DNA of 64,000 nucleotides, taken from NCBI GenBank assembly GCA_046349315.1, contig JAXMCQ010000025.1, positions 22,507 through 86,506 on the forward strand, written 5' to 3'. The translations under genes and the position numbers were made by a program. This document shows positions 1 through 8,700 of the stretch, one piece after another (positions within the stretch are counted from its first letter, which is position 1; each line of letters starts with the position of its first letter). The DNA is from JAEUMG01 sp046349315 (GTDB lineage: Bacteria > Pseudomonadota > Alphaproteobacteria > Rhizobiales > Aestuariivirgaceae). The notes beneath the pieces are model-generated. The model worked only from the letters and a program-made list of their open reading frames with translations. It was not told the DNA's origin and ran no database searches.

Positions 1-232
1 CGAAGGCCGCCCGCATGTGGTCGACTCGATCAAGAATGGCGAGGTCCAATTGGTCCTGAACACGACCGATGGCAAGTCGTCCGAATCGGATTCAAAGTCA
101 CTGCGCCAGGCAGCGCTTCTGCAAAAAGTGCCCTATTACACAACGCTCCCTGGCATTCTCGCGGTCACCAAGGCAATCGCCGCCCAGCGTGCCGGGACAC
201 TCGATGTCCGGCCCCTTCAGGACTATCATTGA
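1..232 (+). CDS. carB: Carbamoyl-phosphate synthase large subunit, C-terminal end (partial)
   Basis: This is the last 76 codons of the large subunit that makes carbamoyl phosphate for arginine and pyrimidine synthesis. The reading frame is already open at the window edge, so the start lies outside. The tail shows the MGS-like allosteric domain typical of CarB, with VQLVLNTTDG and the late PYYTTLPGILA segment that precedes the C-terminus. It is followed by greA, the usual carB-greA order of alphaproteobacteria. The identity is secure; only the C-terminus can be described. Confidence 0.95.
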   Translation, partial: EGRPHVVDSIKNGEVQLVLNTTDGKSSESDSKSLRQAALLQKVPYYTTLPGILAVTKAIAAQRAGTLDVRPLQDYH

Positions 233-449
233 AATCTTACGATAGGATAGTAACGGCTAAAATCCGCCGTCGCCCTTGAAATTTCCCCCCCTTTCGGCCA
301 TCATTAATGACTGTCCCGTCTGAGGCTCCGTTGGGGAACCTTGAAGCCGCTGCTCCGGGACGGCTCTTCGCTTGAACGGAAGGTCGCCGAATGCCGCGCC
401 GCCCGCTGGCTGCGCGGACAGATTTTAACTGACGGATATTGGACGAACG

Positions 450-923
450 ATGGAAAAAGTGCCGATGACGGCGGATGGACACACCGCCATGATGGATGAG
501 GTCAAGCATCTGAAGTCTGTGGAGCGCCCGCGCATTATTAAGGCGATCGAGGAAGCGCGCTCGCATGGCGATCTCTCCGAGAATGCCGAATACCATGCCG
601 CCAAGGAGCAGCAGGGTTGGATCGAGGCGCGCGTCGCCGAGCTCGAGGATAAATTGAGCCGTGCCGACATCATCGATATTACGAAACTCTCCGGCGATAC
701 CGTGAAATTCGGCGCCAAGGTCACGCTCGTCGATGAGGACACCGAAGATGAGTCCGCCTATCAGATCGTCGGCGAATTCGAAGCCGACGTGAAGAAGGGC
801 AAAATCTCGGTTAGCTCGCCGATCGCCCGCGCCATCATCGGCAAGCGCAAGGGCGATTCGGTCGAAGTGAACACGCCCGGCGGCGGCAAGAGCTACGAGA
901 TCGTCAAGGTCCGCTATAAGTAA
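450..923 (+). CDS. greA: Transcription elongation factor GreA
   Basis: A 157-residue protein of normal GreA length. GreA binds the RNA polymerase secondary channel and stimulates cleavage of backtracked transcripts. The N-terminal coiled coil carries the family signature around residues 38-52 (GDLSENAEYHAA), including the acidic pair at the coiled-coil tip (D and E) that helps place the catalytic metal. The C-terminal FKBP-like domain follows with PIARAIIGKRKGD and a final VKVRY. It lies 217 bases after carB; the gap shows no gene. The start ATG at 450 gives the standard N-terminus beginning MEKVPMT. Confidence 0.97.
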   Translation: MEKVPMTADGHTAMMDEVKHLKSVERPRIIKAIEEARSHGDLSENAEYHAAKEQQGWIEARVAELEDKLSRADIIDITKLSGDTVKFGAKVTLVDEDTEDESAYQIVGEFEADVKKGKISVSSPIARAIIGKRKGDSVEVNTPGGGKSYEIVKVRYK

Positions 924-930
924 CGGGGAC

Positions 931-990
931 TTCCCTCCCCGACTCCGGGGAGGGTGTCGCGCGCAGGCGCCACGGGCGGGGCCTTCGATT
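931..990. repeat. GC-rich palindrome between greA and gpx
   Basis: The arms CCCTCCCC (933-940) and GGGGAGGG (947-954) form a perfect 8-base stem, followed by a second GC-rich stretch. It sits between two convergent genes and could stop transcription, but neither strand has a clear T-tract. It resembles the other dispersed palindromes in this window (7.7, 8.6, 20.1, 42.8 kb), so I class it as a repeat rather than a dedicated terminator. Confidence 0.55.
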
Positions 991-1009
991 CATCCGCACA
1001 CTGACAACA

Positions 1010-1486
1010 TCACCCCAGCGCCGCCGCAACGGCACGGGTGATCTTCGGTCCTGTAGGCCTCGTGGCACTCGAGAACCAATCGACAAATTCGCCGTCGCGG
1101 CCGATCAGGTACTTGTGGAAGTTCCATACCGGCTGGCCGATCGCGCCGGCTTTGCCGCCCGCCCAGACATAAAAGGGATGCGCTCCCCTACCCTTCACAT
1201 CGACCTTGGTGGTCATCGGAAACGTCACACCGTAATTCTTCTCACAGAATGCACCGATCTCCTGCGCGGTTCCGGGCTCCTGCTTGCCGAACTGGTTGCA
1301 GGGCACGCCGATCACGGTCAATCCACGTTCGCGATCGCGCTGCCAGAGTTCTTCGAGGCTCGCATATTGCGGCGTGAAGCCGCATTCCGACGCCGTATTG
1401 ACGATAAGGAGCACGCGGCTCTTGAAGCCGGATAGTGGCAGCGCACTGCCGTCCAGGGCTTCGAACGTAAAGTCGTAGGCATTCAT
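1010..1486 (-). CDS. Glutathione peroxidase family (thioredoxin-type) peroxidase
   Basis: A 158-residue thiol peroxidase that reduces hydrogen peroxide and organic or lipid hydroperoxides in the cytoplasm. The active-site Cys35 lies in NTASECGFT; the partner residues are present in CNQFGKQEPG (Gln near 69) and in the WNFHKYLI motif (Trp121-Asn122). Cys rather than selenocysteine is used. Cys81 in the loop before NYGVTFP matches the resolving cysteine of thioredoxin-dependent members, so the physiological donor is probably thioredoxin (family knowledge plus inference). AGGAG lies 9 bases upstream of the ATG at 1486. It converges on greA and diverges from the lipoprotein gene at 1575. Confidence 0.95.
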   Translation of the reverse strand: MNAYDFTFEALDGSALPLSGFKSRVLLIVNTASECGFTPQYASLEELWQRDRERGLTVIGVPCNQFGKQEPGTAQEIGAFCEKNYGVTFPMTTKVDVKGRGAHPFYVWAGGKAGAIGQPVWNFHKYLIGRDGEFVDWFSSATRPTGPKITRAVAAALG

Positions 1487-1574
1487 CGTTCATTTCTCCT
1501 GCCGCAAATCACCCACATTCTTGCGGAAACACGCTCATTGTGAAAGAAGCCCGGCAGGAAGGGGACGCTTGGGG

Positions 1575-1994
1575 ATGGCTTTGCGATTGACTGGGCCGCT
1601 GGCTCTGGCGGCTCTCCTGCTTGCGATGGCGGCCTGTTCCGGGCCCAACACCAAGGACGTCTCGATCGTCAGCGGCCAGGGCGGATCCTCGACGCGTCCG
1701 CAGCCGCAGCCGATCCGGACTCTCTCCAAGCCCGAGATCGAACAAGCGCTCACCGGTCACACCTTCCAATACACGCTGCCCACCGGCGACGGCATTATCT
1801 CTTACGCGGCAGGCGGCAAGTTCTCGTTCCAGGATGACGCGAAGGGCGAAGGCACCGGCACCTGGCGTATCGATAACGGCCAGATCTGCCAGAAATTCGG
1901 ATCGGGCGGCGAGGAGTGTGCCGAGTTCAAGAGTACCGGCGATGCCTATCAGATCGGCAAGAGCGGCCGGCTGATCGAGATGAAGGTCGAATAG
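1575..1994 (+). CDS. Small putative lipoprotein of unknown function
   Basis: A 139-residue protein starting at ATG 1575. The N-terminus MALRLTGPL is followed by a hydrophobic stretch ending in the lipobox LLAMAAC, so Cys21 should be lipidated after signal peptidase II cleavage. The mature part has a Pro/Gln-rich linker and then a small domain with GTGTWRIDNGQICQKF and a later GEECAEF, reminiscent of periplasmic proteins in which a two-Cys beta domain measures out a modified side chain. I do not recognise a named family with certainty. An upstream in-frame start at 1521 is possible but would put the signal peptide internally. Confidence 0.75.
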   Translation: MALRLTGPLALAALLLAMAACSGPNTKDVSIVSGQGGSSTRPQPQPIRTLSKPEIEQALTGHTFQYTLPTGDGIISYAAGGKFSFQDDAKGEGTGTWRIDNGQICQKFGSGGEECAEFKSTGDAYQIGKSGRLIEMKVE

Positions 1995-2001
1995 CGCCGA
2001 A

Positions 2002-2649
2002 TCAGAAAACGCTCTTGCGCTTTTTCTTTCCCGTTTTCTGCGAGGAGAGTGCCGCCGTCTGCTTCGGCGGCGCCAGCACCAGCTTCACGAAGGGATGCTT
2101 CGCCACCCGCTTCTGTTCGGCGGCATCAAAGGCATCGTGCTTCTTGTTGCAGGCAATCCGCGTCTGATCCGCCAGCCGCGCGATCTCCGCATCGGCCTGC
2201 TCGCAGGTCGAGGCCTTCACCGCCATCGCGCGCTTCTCGAAATCGGCAGCACAGGCGAGCCAGATCGCGCGATGCGTTTCCTCATGCTTGCGCAGGAACT
2301 GCGAGAACGCCTGCCAGCGGTCGCGCGTCGTCTGCGATAGGCCCTTGGTGCTCGAAAGCTTCGGCAACCGGATCGTGAACTGGAAGCTGAGATTCATGTC
2401 GTGCAACCTGCAGCTGCTGGCGCGGACGAAACGTCCGTCGAGCGTCTGCGTCGCGGTGGTTGAGGCATAGGCCTGGTCGCCATTCACATGCGGGCCGCGC
2501 TTCATCATCGCGATATAGAGCTCGACCGCCGAGTCACCCGACACCGGATAGTACTTGTACTGCGTCGTCGCATTCGGTTTCGCCATCACCGCCACGCTGC
2601 CGCCCGCGACCAAAGCCACAGCTATAGTAATTGCGCCCAATGCGCGCAT
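2002..2649 (-). CDS. Secreted DUF922-type protein with HExxH motif
   Basis: About 215 residues from ATG 2649 (GTG 2661 would add four). An N-terminal signal peptide (hydrophobic, ending near VMAKPN) exports it. The core matches DUF922, a predicted secreted zinc-dependent protease family: a Y-Y-P-V-SG-S segment near the mature N-terminus, a conserved TLDGRFVRASSCRL region, and HEETH near residues 122-126 in KHEETHRAIWLACA. The C-terminus is Lys-rich (KTGKKKRKS). Catalytic activity is a family prediction, not shown. It converges on the lipoprotein gene with only 7 bases between stops. Confidence 0.8.
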   Translation of the reverse strand: MRALGAITIAVALVAGGSVAVMAKPNATTQYKYYPVSGDSAVELYIAMMKRGPHVNGDQAYASTTATQTLDGRFVRASSCRLHDMNLSFQFTIRLPKLSSTKGLSQTTRDRWQAFSQFLRKHEETHRAIWLACAADFEKRAMAVKASTCEQADAEIARLADQTRIACNKKHDAFDAAEQKRVAKHPFVKLVLAPPKQTAALSSQKTGKKKRKSVF

Positions 2650-2940
2650 TCCAGCCCCCACTCACTACGATCCTCGATTGCAGGATTATGCGCAAATCGC
2701 GCTGCCCGGCAAGGGCACGGCAAAACATCTTGCCGTGATTAAGGGGTTAGAGCATTATTGCGCAGCCGGAGCGCGGCAACGCGCCCCGCGGGCATGACTA
2801 TTGATAGCAATGCGGTTGGGTGGCGACCGGACAATGGCGTTCCTGCCGCATCGGATTTCGGTGGCATGACCGTCTCGCAAGCCTGGTTTGAGGGTCCAGG
2901 CTGGCGGGCAGCATGACGCGGAAGAGGGAGCGGGCTTGCA

Positions 2941-3156
2941 ATGCGCCAGAACGGCACGGTGAAATTTTTCAACCAGGCCAAGGGCTATGGATTTATTTCA
3001 CCAGAAGGCGGCGGTAAGGATGTATTCGTCCATATCACCGCCGTACAGAGATCAGGAATACCGGACCTCAACGAAGGCATGCGGATCAGTTTTGAAGTGC
3101 AGCCCGACAAGCGCGGTCGCGGACCGCAGGCGGTTGATCTGCAACTTGCCGGATAA
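2941..3156 (+). CDS. Cold-shock domain protein (CspA family)
   Basis: A 71-residue single cold-shock domain that binds single-stranded RNA or DNA. RNP1 is visible as KGYGFISPE and RNP2 as VFVHITAV. A second member of the family lies at 13703-13906. The upstream region 2650-2940 is a divergent intergenic stretch with no gene; a long untranslated leader would be normal for this family but I cannot show one. The start ATG 2941 gives MRQNGTVKFF, the standard beginning. Confidence 0.95.
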   Translation: MRQNGTVKFFNQAKGYGFISPEGGGKDVFVHITAVQRSGIPDLNEGMRISFEVQPDKRGRGPQAVDLQLAG

Positions 3157-3211
3157 GGTTTGACTGCGCGTCGTCTTATTTCGGGCTTAGGGCCATGGGG
3201 TAGCTTGCAGG

Positions 3212-3469
3212 TTGCTCACACTCGCGGTTTCGGTCGCGCTGATGCCGCTTCCCAATTTCGCGTCAGCACACAATTGCACATGCCGCGCCAACGGTCACAA
3301 TTACGAGCAGGGTCAGATACTTTGCATACGCGGCCAGTTGGCGCGTTGCGAAATGAACCTCAACAATTCGAGTTGGAAGATCATCGCGCCGAGCTGCCCG
3401 GAAGCGCGCCTGCAACTGACGCCTGCCCAACTCGCGATCCTCGCGCCGGCACCGCCGCGCAAACACTGA
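3212..3469 (+). CDS. Small secreted cysteine-rich protein
   Basis: An 85-residue ORF beginning with a TTG codon (3212), or with the internal ATG at residue 11. The first 19 residues form a signal peptide ending near NFASA. The mature part has an even number of cysteines in CTCRANG, ILCIRG, LARCEMNLNNSSW and APSCPE. This spacing recalls small secreted proteins that recur in rhizobial genomes and have no known role. Disulfide bonding in the periplasm is inferred. The start is uncertain because no strong ribosome binding site precedes it. Confidence 0.6.
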   Translation: MLTLAVSVALMPLPNFASAHNCTCRANGHNYEQGQILCIRGQLARCEMNLNNSSWKIIAPSCPEARLQLTPAQLAILAPAPPRKH

Positions 3470-3491
3470 ACCTTGCCCGGGAGAGGGCCTC

Positions 3492-4223
3492 ATGAAACGC
3501 GCCCTCATCCTTCAGCACATGCTCCACGACAATGCCGGCCGGTTCTTGGACTTCTTCGCCGAGGATGGCGTCCACCCGGATACCGTGCGGCTGTGGGACG
3601 GCGAAACCATCCCGGACCTCGAGCCCTACGACGTGCTTCTCGTTCTGGGCGGCGCCATGGATGTCTGGCAGGAGCAGGAGCATCCCTGGCTCGTCGATGA
3701 GAAACAGGCAATCCGCGAATGGGTCGGTGAACGCGCCCGCCCCTATCTCGGCCTCTGCCTCGGTCACCAGCTTCTGGCTGATGCAATGGGCGGCAAGGTC
3801 GCGCTTGCCGAAAAGCGCGAGGTCGGCGTCCACGCTGTGACGATCAATGACCATGGCGCGCGCCATCCGTTGTTCGCGGGACTGACCGGAACGCATCCGG
3901 TGATGCAATGGCATCTGGCCGAAGTTACTCAACCGCCGCCTGGCGCGCAGGTCCTTGCCAGTTCTCCCGCGGCCAAGGTGCAGGCTATTGCCGTCGGCGA
4001 CCACGCGCTGGGGCTTCAATTCCATGCCGAATTCACGCCCCAGACCGTCGCCTCCTGGGCGTCGATCCCCGACTACATCGCGGGCCTCGACCGCAATCTC
4101 GGTCCCGGCGCCTATGATCGCGTCACGCGCGAGGCTTATCCGCTGATGCCGCGCATGGGCGCGATGACACGGCGCATCTACGACAATCTCATGCAGGCGA
4201 GTGGCTTGAAGAAAGCGGCTTAA
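3492..4223 (+). CDS. Class I glutamine amidotransferase-like protein (GMP synthase GATase type)
   Basis: A 243-residue stand-alone class I amidotransferase domain. The catalytic triad is complete: Cys89 in GLCLGHQ, His178 in LQFHAEFTP and Glu180 two residues later. There is no ATP-pyrophosphatase domain, so it is not guaA. Related stand-alone proteins include gamma-glutamyl-peptide hydrolases and poorly defined GATases; the true substrate cannot be read from sequence. The ATG at 3492 is preceded by GGGAGAGGG in the gap after the small secreted protein, 22 bases upstream, so the two may be co-transcribed. Confidence 0.85.
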   Translation: MKRALILQHMLHDNAGRFLDFFAEDGVHPDTVRLWDGETIPDLEPYDVLLVLGGAMDVWQEQEHPWLVDEKQAIREWVGERARPYLGLCLGHQLLADAMGGKVALAEKREVGVHAVTINDHGARHPLFAGLTGTHPVMQWHLAEVTQPPPGAQVLASSPAAKVQAIAVGDHALGLQFHAEFTPQTVASWASIPDYIAGLDRNLGPGAYDRVTREAYPLMPRMGAMTRRIYDNLMQASGLKKAA

Positions 4224-4231
4224 TAAAGCCT

Positions 4232-4327
4232 TGTCATTGCCGGGCTCGTCCCGGCAATCCATCGTGCAACACATGCTGTCGTCGAAGAACCGGCACAATG
4301 GATCCCCGGAACAAGTCCGGGGATGAC
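4232..4327. repeat. Dispersed intergenic palindromic repeat
   Basis: Two related palindromes flank a short middle part: GTCATTGCCGGGCTCGTCCC with its partner CCGGCAATCCATC, and ATGGATCCCCGGAACAAGTC with CCGGGGATGACA. Copies of the same theme appear at 35680-35785 on the opposite orientation. This is a mobile-like or structural intergenic repeat common in rhizobial genomes. It separates two convergent genes and may also act in transcription termination. Confidence 0.75.
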
Positions 4328-4341
4328 AAAATCGGCCACCC

Positions 4342-5253
4342 TCACGCCAATCTTGGCTGCCTGACCCGCATCAAGGCCTGGAAGGCAATCGCCGCCAGGA
4401 TCACCGCGCCGCCGATGAAAGTCATAACCGGCGGAACCTCGCCGGCAACGAGCCACGCCCACAATGGCGAGAAGGTCGGCTCGATCAGCGCGATCAGCGA
4501 CAACTGCGCCGCCGGCACGGCGCGCGAACCAAAGGTGAAGAGTGCGAGCCCGAGCGTCACCTGAACCGAACCCAACGCCACGCAGGCCGCGAAGTTCTTC
4601 CATCCGATCAGAAACGGCTGCGGCGTCATCTCCCGCAGGCCCGTCGGCACCAGCAGCACAAAAGTGCTCACCGCGATGAGGAACACCGCATTCCAGACGA
4701 GTGCCACCGTCATCTCGGTATTCTGCCCCCAGCGCAAGAGCACCGCGTAGCAGGAAAAGCAGAAGGCCGAATAGATCGCCAGCGCGGTTCCGATCATCGA
4801 GCCCTGCCCGCCTCCGGCACTGAGGATGATCAGCATGCCTATCAAGGCGATGACCATGGCGATCCAGGTGATCGATGCAACGCGCTCGCGCAGAATCCAC
4901 AAGCCCAGGAGTGCCGACATGAAGGGCGAGAGCCCGGTCATGAAGATCGACTGCGCCACCGTCGTGTAGAAGAGCGAGGCGATGAAGGTGAGGCCGGCGG
5001 TGCCGACCGCAAGCCCGGCGATCATCGCATTGACGCCGGCATGCCGGAACGCCGTCAGCAAATGCCCCTTATGCTGGATGACGAGCCAGCCCATCATGCA
5101 GGCGAGCAGCGTCGTCGACCGGTAGAAAATGATCTGCCAGGCATCGAGCTTTTCGGTCAGTCGAACCAGTGCGCCGCCGAAACTCCAGCACAGCGCTCCG
5201 ATCGCGGCGAGCATGACGCCCGTCCCGTATGTGATCCGCCAGGTCTGCGTCAT
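4342..5253 (-). CDS. EamA/DMT-family transporter
   Basis: A 303-residue inner-membrane protein of the drug/metabolite transporter superfamily with two EamA repeats and about ten hydrophobic segments. Its start ATG at 5253 overlaps the TGA of the upstream MFS gene by four bases (ATGA), which fixes the start and shows translational coupling. The longer upstream reading frame lies inside the MFS gene and is not coding. It is the last gene of a three-transporter operon. Substrate unknown; family members export amino acids, nucleosides or drugs. Confidence 0.85.
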   Translation of the reverse strand: MTQTWRITYGTGVMLAAIGALCWSFGGALVRLTEKLDAWQIIFYRSTTLLACMMGWLVIQHKGHLLTAFRHAGVNAMIAGLAVGTAGLTFIASLFYTTVAQSIFMTGLSPFMSALLGLWILRERVASITWIAMVIALIGMLIILSAGGGQGSMIGTALAIYSAFCFSCYAVLLRWGQNTEMTVALVWNAVFLIAVSTFVLLVPTGLREMTPQPFLIGWKNFAACVALGSVQVTLGLALFTFGSRAVPAAQLSLIALIEPTFSPLWAWLVAGEVPPVMTFIGGAVILAAIAFQALMRVRQPRLA

Positions 5254-6386
5254 GAGCGCCGCATCCGTTGCCGCCAGATCACAGCACCGATGAACAAGGC
5301 GAAGACGGCCGCGATCGACAGAGGCAGACCGTCCGGCCCGAAGCTCTGGAAGGCCCACCCGCCAAGCAGCGCACCGAATATCGCTCCAAGTCCCCACACT
5401 GTCGCGAAGGAAGCCGTCCCCGCCACCAGTTCATTGCCTGAAAATCGCTCGCCCAGTTCCGACAAAGCCACCGTGTAGATTCCCGCCGAGGCCGCGCCGC
5501 ACACGAGCAGCACCGGCCACAGCAGGATCGTGCCGAAGCTCAGGGGAATCAGCGCGCTCGTTAGCGCCGTCACGATGGCGCATCCCGCCATCACCTTGCG
5601 CTTGGGATAATGGTCGGCAAGCCATCCGATCGGCAATTGGAAGATGGTATTGCCAACGATGAAGGCAGTGAGGATGAGCGCCGCCGTCTCGCGGTCCATG
5701 CCCTTCTTGACGCCATAGACCGGCAGGAAGCCGAGATTGGCGGCATCGATGATCGCGAAAAGCCCGACCGCCAGGAGCAGGATCGGCGCCTTGGGCGCGA
5801 AAGCGAGCGCCGATAGTGCCGCCTTGGGGTCCTCCAATGACGGAGGTTCGCGGACCAGATACATGGGGATCGTCGCGGCGATCAGCACGCCCGCCCCGAT
5901 CGCGAAGGGCAGGATGCCATCGATGCCGACATAGGCAATCAGCGCTGGTCCGCCGCCGAAGCTCAAGGCCAGCATGCTCGTATAGATCGCAAGAATGCGC
6001 GTACGATAATTGCCGGACGCAAATCTCACGATCCACGCTTCGCTGATCGAGAACAGCGTCGAGACCGCGAGCCCATGCAGGATGCGCAATGCGAACCACC
6101 ACGGAATCGCCGTGAAGTAATAGGAGAGCACGATCGTTGCTGCGATCCACGCCGCGGTGATCACCACGATCTTCGCCCCGAAGCGTCTGACCAGGCGCGG
6201 TACGATGAAGCCCGCGAGCAGAATGCCGAGCGGCGCCATCGCCGTGTTGTAGCCGATCATCTTCGCCGAGACGCCCGCCCGCTCCATGAGCAGCGACAGG
6301 AGCGGGAACATCAATCCCAATGCGAAGCCGAAGACGACGATCGAGGCGATCGCCGCGGCGAGGTTGATGAAGCGCTGGCTAAACAC
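5250..6386 (-). CDS. MFS transporter, YcaD-like (second of a tandem pair)
   Basis: A 378-residue major facilitator protein with twelve hydrophobic segments. Early motifs MAPLGILLAGFIVPRLVRRFG and GLAVSTLFSISEAWIV closely parallel the upstream neighbour (SPLGILIAG, GIAVGTLFTVSEAWV), which shows that the two arose by duplication. Start overlaps the end of the upstream gene by eight bases (6379-6386), and its own end overlaps the EamA gene, so all three are one operon. YcaD-type MFS proteins have no firm substrate. Confidence 0.85.
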   Translation of the reverse strand: MFSQRFINLAAAIASIVVFGFALGLMFPLLSLLMERAGVSAKMIGYNTAMAPLGILLAGFIVPRLVRRFGAKIVVITAAWIAATIVLSYYFTAIPWWFALRILHGLAVSTLFSISEAWIVRFASGNYRTRILAIYTSMLALSFGGGPALIAYVGIDGILPFAIGAGVLIAATIPMYLVREPPSLEDPKAALSALAFAPKAPILLLAVGLFAIIDAANLGFLPVYGVKKGMDRETAALILTAFIVGNTIFQLPIGWLADHYPKRKVMAGCAIVTALTSALIPLSFGTILLWPVLLVCGAASAGIYTVALSELGERFSGNELVAGTASFATVWGLGAIFGALLGGWAFQSFGPDGLPLSIAAVFALFIGAVIWRQRMRRS

Positions 6387-7548
6387 GGGACTGTTCCCTG
6401 ATCAGCACGCCGCCGGTAATCGCAAGTCCTGCGAGAAGAATCGCATAGGGCACCGCGACCGATATGGGGAAGGCGCCGATGCCGAACCTGTCGACGGCGG
6501 CGCCCGTCAACGCCGGCCCGACGATGCCGCCAATGCCCCACATCACCGAGAACGCAGCCGAGCCTGCGACGAGGTCTGGTCCGTGGAAATTGTCGCCCAT
6601 GATGGCGAGCGCCACTGTGTAGATCGCAAAATAGGCGGTGCCGAGGATCAGCATCACCGGCCAGATCAGCCAACTGCCGACGACGAGGGCGAGCGATAAG
6701 GCGAGGATCATCGTCACGGCGGCTGCGAGGATCACCACACCCATCTTCGACCAGCGGTCGGCAAGCACCCCGACCGGATATTGCAGAAGTGCATTGCCCA
6801 GGATGCCGATGCCCAATAGCCAGCTCGCAGCCTCGAGCGTCAGTCCATTGCGTAATCCCCAGATCTGGAAAAAGGAGAGGATCACCTGGTCGCAGATCGT
6901 CACGGATGCGACGGCGAAGAGCAGCAGTGGCGCGCGCATGACGAAGCTGAAGAAGCCCCCGCCCTCGTCCTTCTGGAACACCGCTTCGTCGGCCTTGACG
7001 AAGAGCAACGGCAATACGCTCACCGCCAGACACGCGATGCCGATCAGCCAGGGCAGCCAGCCTTCGATGCCGGTGAACGGAATGATCAATGGCCCGACGG
7101 CAAAGGTGATCGACAGGATGCTCGTATAGATCGCCATGATGCGGCCGCGGTTCTCGGCATCGGCGAAAGTCAGCACCCAGGCCTCGCTCACCGTGAACAG
7201 CGTCCCGACCGCGATGCCGAAGATGAACCGCAGCACGAACCACATGGCGAGACTATCGGTGAGGTTGAAAGCGAGCAGCGAGGCGATGATCGTCACGATG
7301 ACGATCCACACCACTCTCTTCGAGCCGACGTGCCCAACGATGCGTGGCAGGAAAGGCCCGGCAATCAGGATGCCGAGCGGGGACATCGCCGCGTTAAGAC
7401 CGATGAGAGAGGCGGAAACCCCGCGCGATTCGAGGATGAGCGGCATGAGCGTGAAGCTCAATCCCATCGCGATATCGCAGGCGGCAACCGTCGCGATCGC
7501 GGCGACAAGATTGCCACGGCGCTGGAGCGCTGGCGCTGCTGCGGACAT
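6379..7548 (-). CDS. MFS transporter, YcaD-like (first of a tandem pair)
   Basis: A 389-residue, twelve-helix major facilitator protein and first gene of the three-transporter operon. It shares the conserved helix 2 and helix 4 motifs with its downstream paralogue at 5250-6386; the pair is a tandem duplication. The ATG at 7548 gives MSAAAPAL followed by the first helix. The gap upstream (7549-7891) contains repeats and must also hold the promoter. Substrate unknown. Confidence 0.85.
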   Translation of the reverse strand: MSAAAPALQRRGNLVAAIATVAACDIAMGLSFTLMPLILESRGVSASLIGLNAAMSPLGILIAGPFLPRIVGHVGSKRVVWIVIVTIIASLLAFNLTDSLAMWFVLRFIFGIAVGTLFTVSEAWVLTFADAENRGRIMAIYTSILSITFAVGPLIIPFTGIEGWLPWLIGIACLAVSVLPLLFVKADEAVFQKDEGGGFFSFVMRAPLLLFAVASVTICDQVILSFFQIWGLRNGLTLEAASWLLGIGILGNALLQYPVGVLADRWSKMGVVILAAAVTMILALSLALVVGSWLIWPVMLILGTAYFAIYTVALAIMGDNFHGPDLVAGSAAFSVMWGIGGIVGPALTGAAVDRFGIGAFPISVAVPYAILLAGLAITGGVLIREQSRV

Positions 7549-7639
7549 CGCGTTGAGAATCCCGGGTTGCCATAAGTCTTGGGGCTTCCTCTAGCTGCGC
7601 CGCCCTGCGTCGTCCATGGGCGCGGGGACAGGAGTTGCA

Positions 7640-7880
7640 TGCGGGTGACGCAATACCACCCTTTCCTTCGCCCGCGCGAAGCGTGGGAGAAGGTGTCCGC
7701 GCCCAGCGCGGACGGATGAGGGCTGGCGGCTTGCGAAGCAAGGCGCCGGTACTATTGGCTTAACCGCTCCGCTGCGCGGGGGGCCCCCACCCGCCCTTCG
7801 GGCACCCTCTCCCAATGCTTGCGCATCGGGAGAGGACGGACTTCTCCTCCCGCCATTGCACGGCCCACCCTCTCCCGCTA
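7640..7880. repeat. Cluster of GC-rich palindromic repeats
   Basis: The 343-base gap between the divergent MFS and MBL-fold genes is mostly repeat. Visible units are a GGAGAAGGTGTCCGCGC / GCGCGGACGGATGAGGG palindrome, a GCGGGGGGCC segment, and CCTCTCCC / GGGAGAGG arms near 7808-7835 with ACCCTCTCCCGC at the end. I see no gene in it. The MBL-fold start at 7892 lies directly beside the last unit. Confidence 0.7.
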
Positions 7881-7891
7881 AGAGCGCCACC

Positions 7892-8530
7892 ATGAGCAAA
7901 CTCCAGGCGATGATCGTCCCCGTCACTCCCTTCCAGCAGAACTGCGCAATTCTGTGGGAGGAAGAAACAAAGCGCGGCGCGGTCTCGGATCCCGGCGGCG
8001 ATGTCGACCAGATTCTCAAGGCGGTTGAGAAATCCGGCGTGACGATCGAGAAGATCCTTTTGACCCACGGCCACATCGATCATGCCGGCGGTGCCGCGGA
8101 GCTCGCCGAGCGTCTCGGCGTCAAGATCGAAGGTCCGCATACGGAGGATCTCTACCTGCTCGAAGACCTGCCCCGCTCGGGCGCGCAATACGGCATGGCG
8201 GGCGTTCGTCCCGTCAAGCCCGACCGCTGGCTGACCGAAGGCGACACGGTGACGGTCGGCGGCCTCGCCTTCGACATCCTCGAGACGCCAGGGCACACGC
8301 CGGGCTCGGTCGTCTTCTTCAACAAGCCCAACCGCTTCCTCTTGGGCGGCGACGTCCTGTTCAAGGGATCGGTCGGGCGCACCGACTTTCCGCGCGGCGA
8401 TCACGCGACATTGCTCGCCTCGATCCGCGACAAGCTCTTCCCCCTGGGCGATGATGTCGTCTTCCTGCCGGGCCACGGCCAGCCCGGCCGCATTGGCGAA
8501 GAACGCCGCACCAATCCATTTTTGGTTTAA
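7892..8530 (+). CDS. MBL-fold metallo-hydrolase (YcbL / glyoxalase II-like)
   Basis: A 212-residue metallo-beta-lactamase-fold hydrolase. Metal ligands are visible in THGHIDHAGG (58-67), in ETPGHTPGS near 131, in LLGGDVLF and in the late LPGHGQP. This compact form matches the YcbL type, which can hydrolyse S-lactoylglutathione and related thioesters, though the substrate here is not established. The ATG at 7892 starts MSKLQAMIVP, which aligns with the family; an in-frame ATG at 7856 lies inside the repeat and is unlikely. Confidence 0.88.
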   Translation: MSKLQAMIVPVTPFQQNCAILWEEETKRGAVSDPGGDVDQILKAVEKSGVTIEKILLTHGHIDHAGGAAELAERLGVKIEGPHTEDLYLLEDLPRSGAQYGMAGVRPVKPDRWLTEGDTVTVGGLAFDILETPGHTPGSVVFFNKPNRFLLGGDVLFKGSVGRTDFPRGDHATLLASIRDKLFPLGDDVVFLPGHGQPGRIGEERRTNPFLV

Positions 8531-8534
8531 CGGG

Positions 8535-8700
8535 CCTTTTTCCCTCTCCCCTTGCGGGAGAGTGTGGCGTGCGTAGCACACCGGGTGAGGGGGTAACCTG
8601 CCATTCCGGCTTCGGATCGATTCCCCTCCCACTTGTGGGGAGGGGTTAGGGGTGGGGGGCGTTTCCGGACACACCCCTCCCCTTGGCGGGAGACTGCTCT
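8535..8700. repeat. Palindromic repeats after the MBL-fold gene
   Basis: Two units are seen: CCCTCTCCCC TTGC GGGAGAG followed by a GCGTGCGTAGCACACC palindrome (about 8541-8600), and CCCCTCCCACTTGTGGGGAG with a GGGGTTAGGGG tail (about 8622-8660), followed by a further CCCCTCCCCTTGGCGGGAG. The rest of this 348-base gap (8701-8878) is AT-richer near 8800-8870 and contains no gene I can support. Confidence 0.7.
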
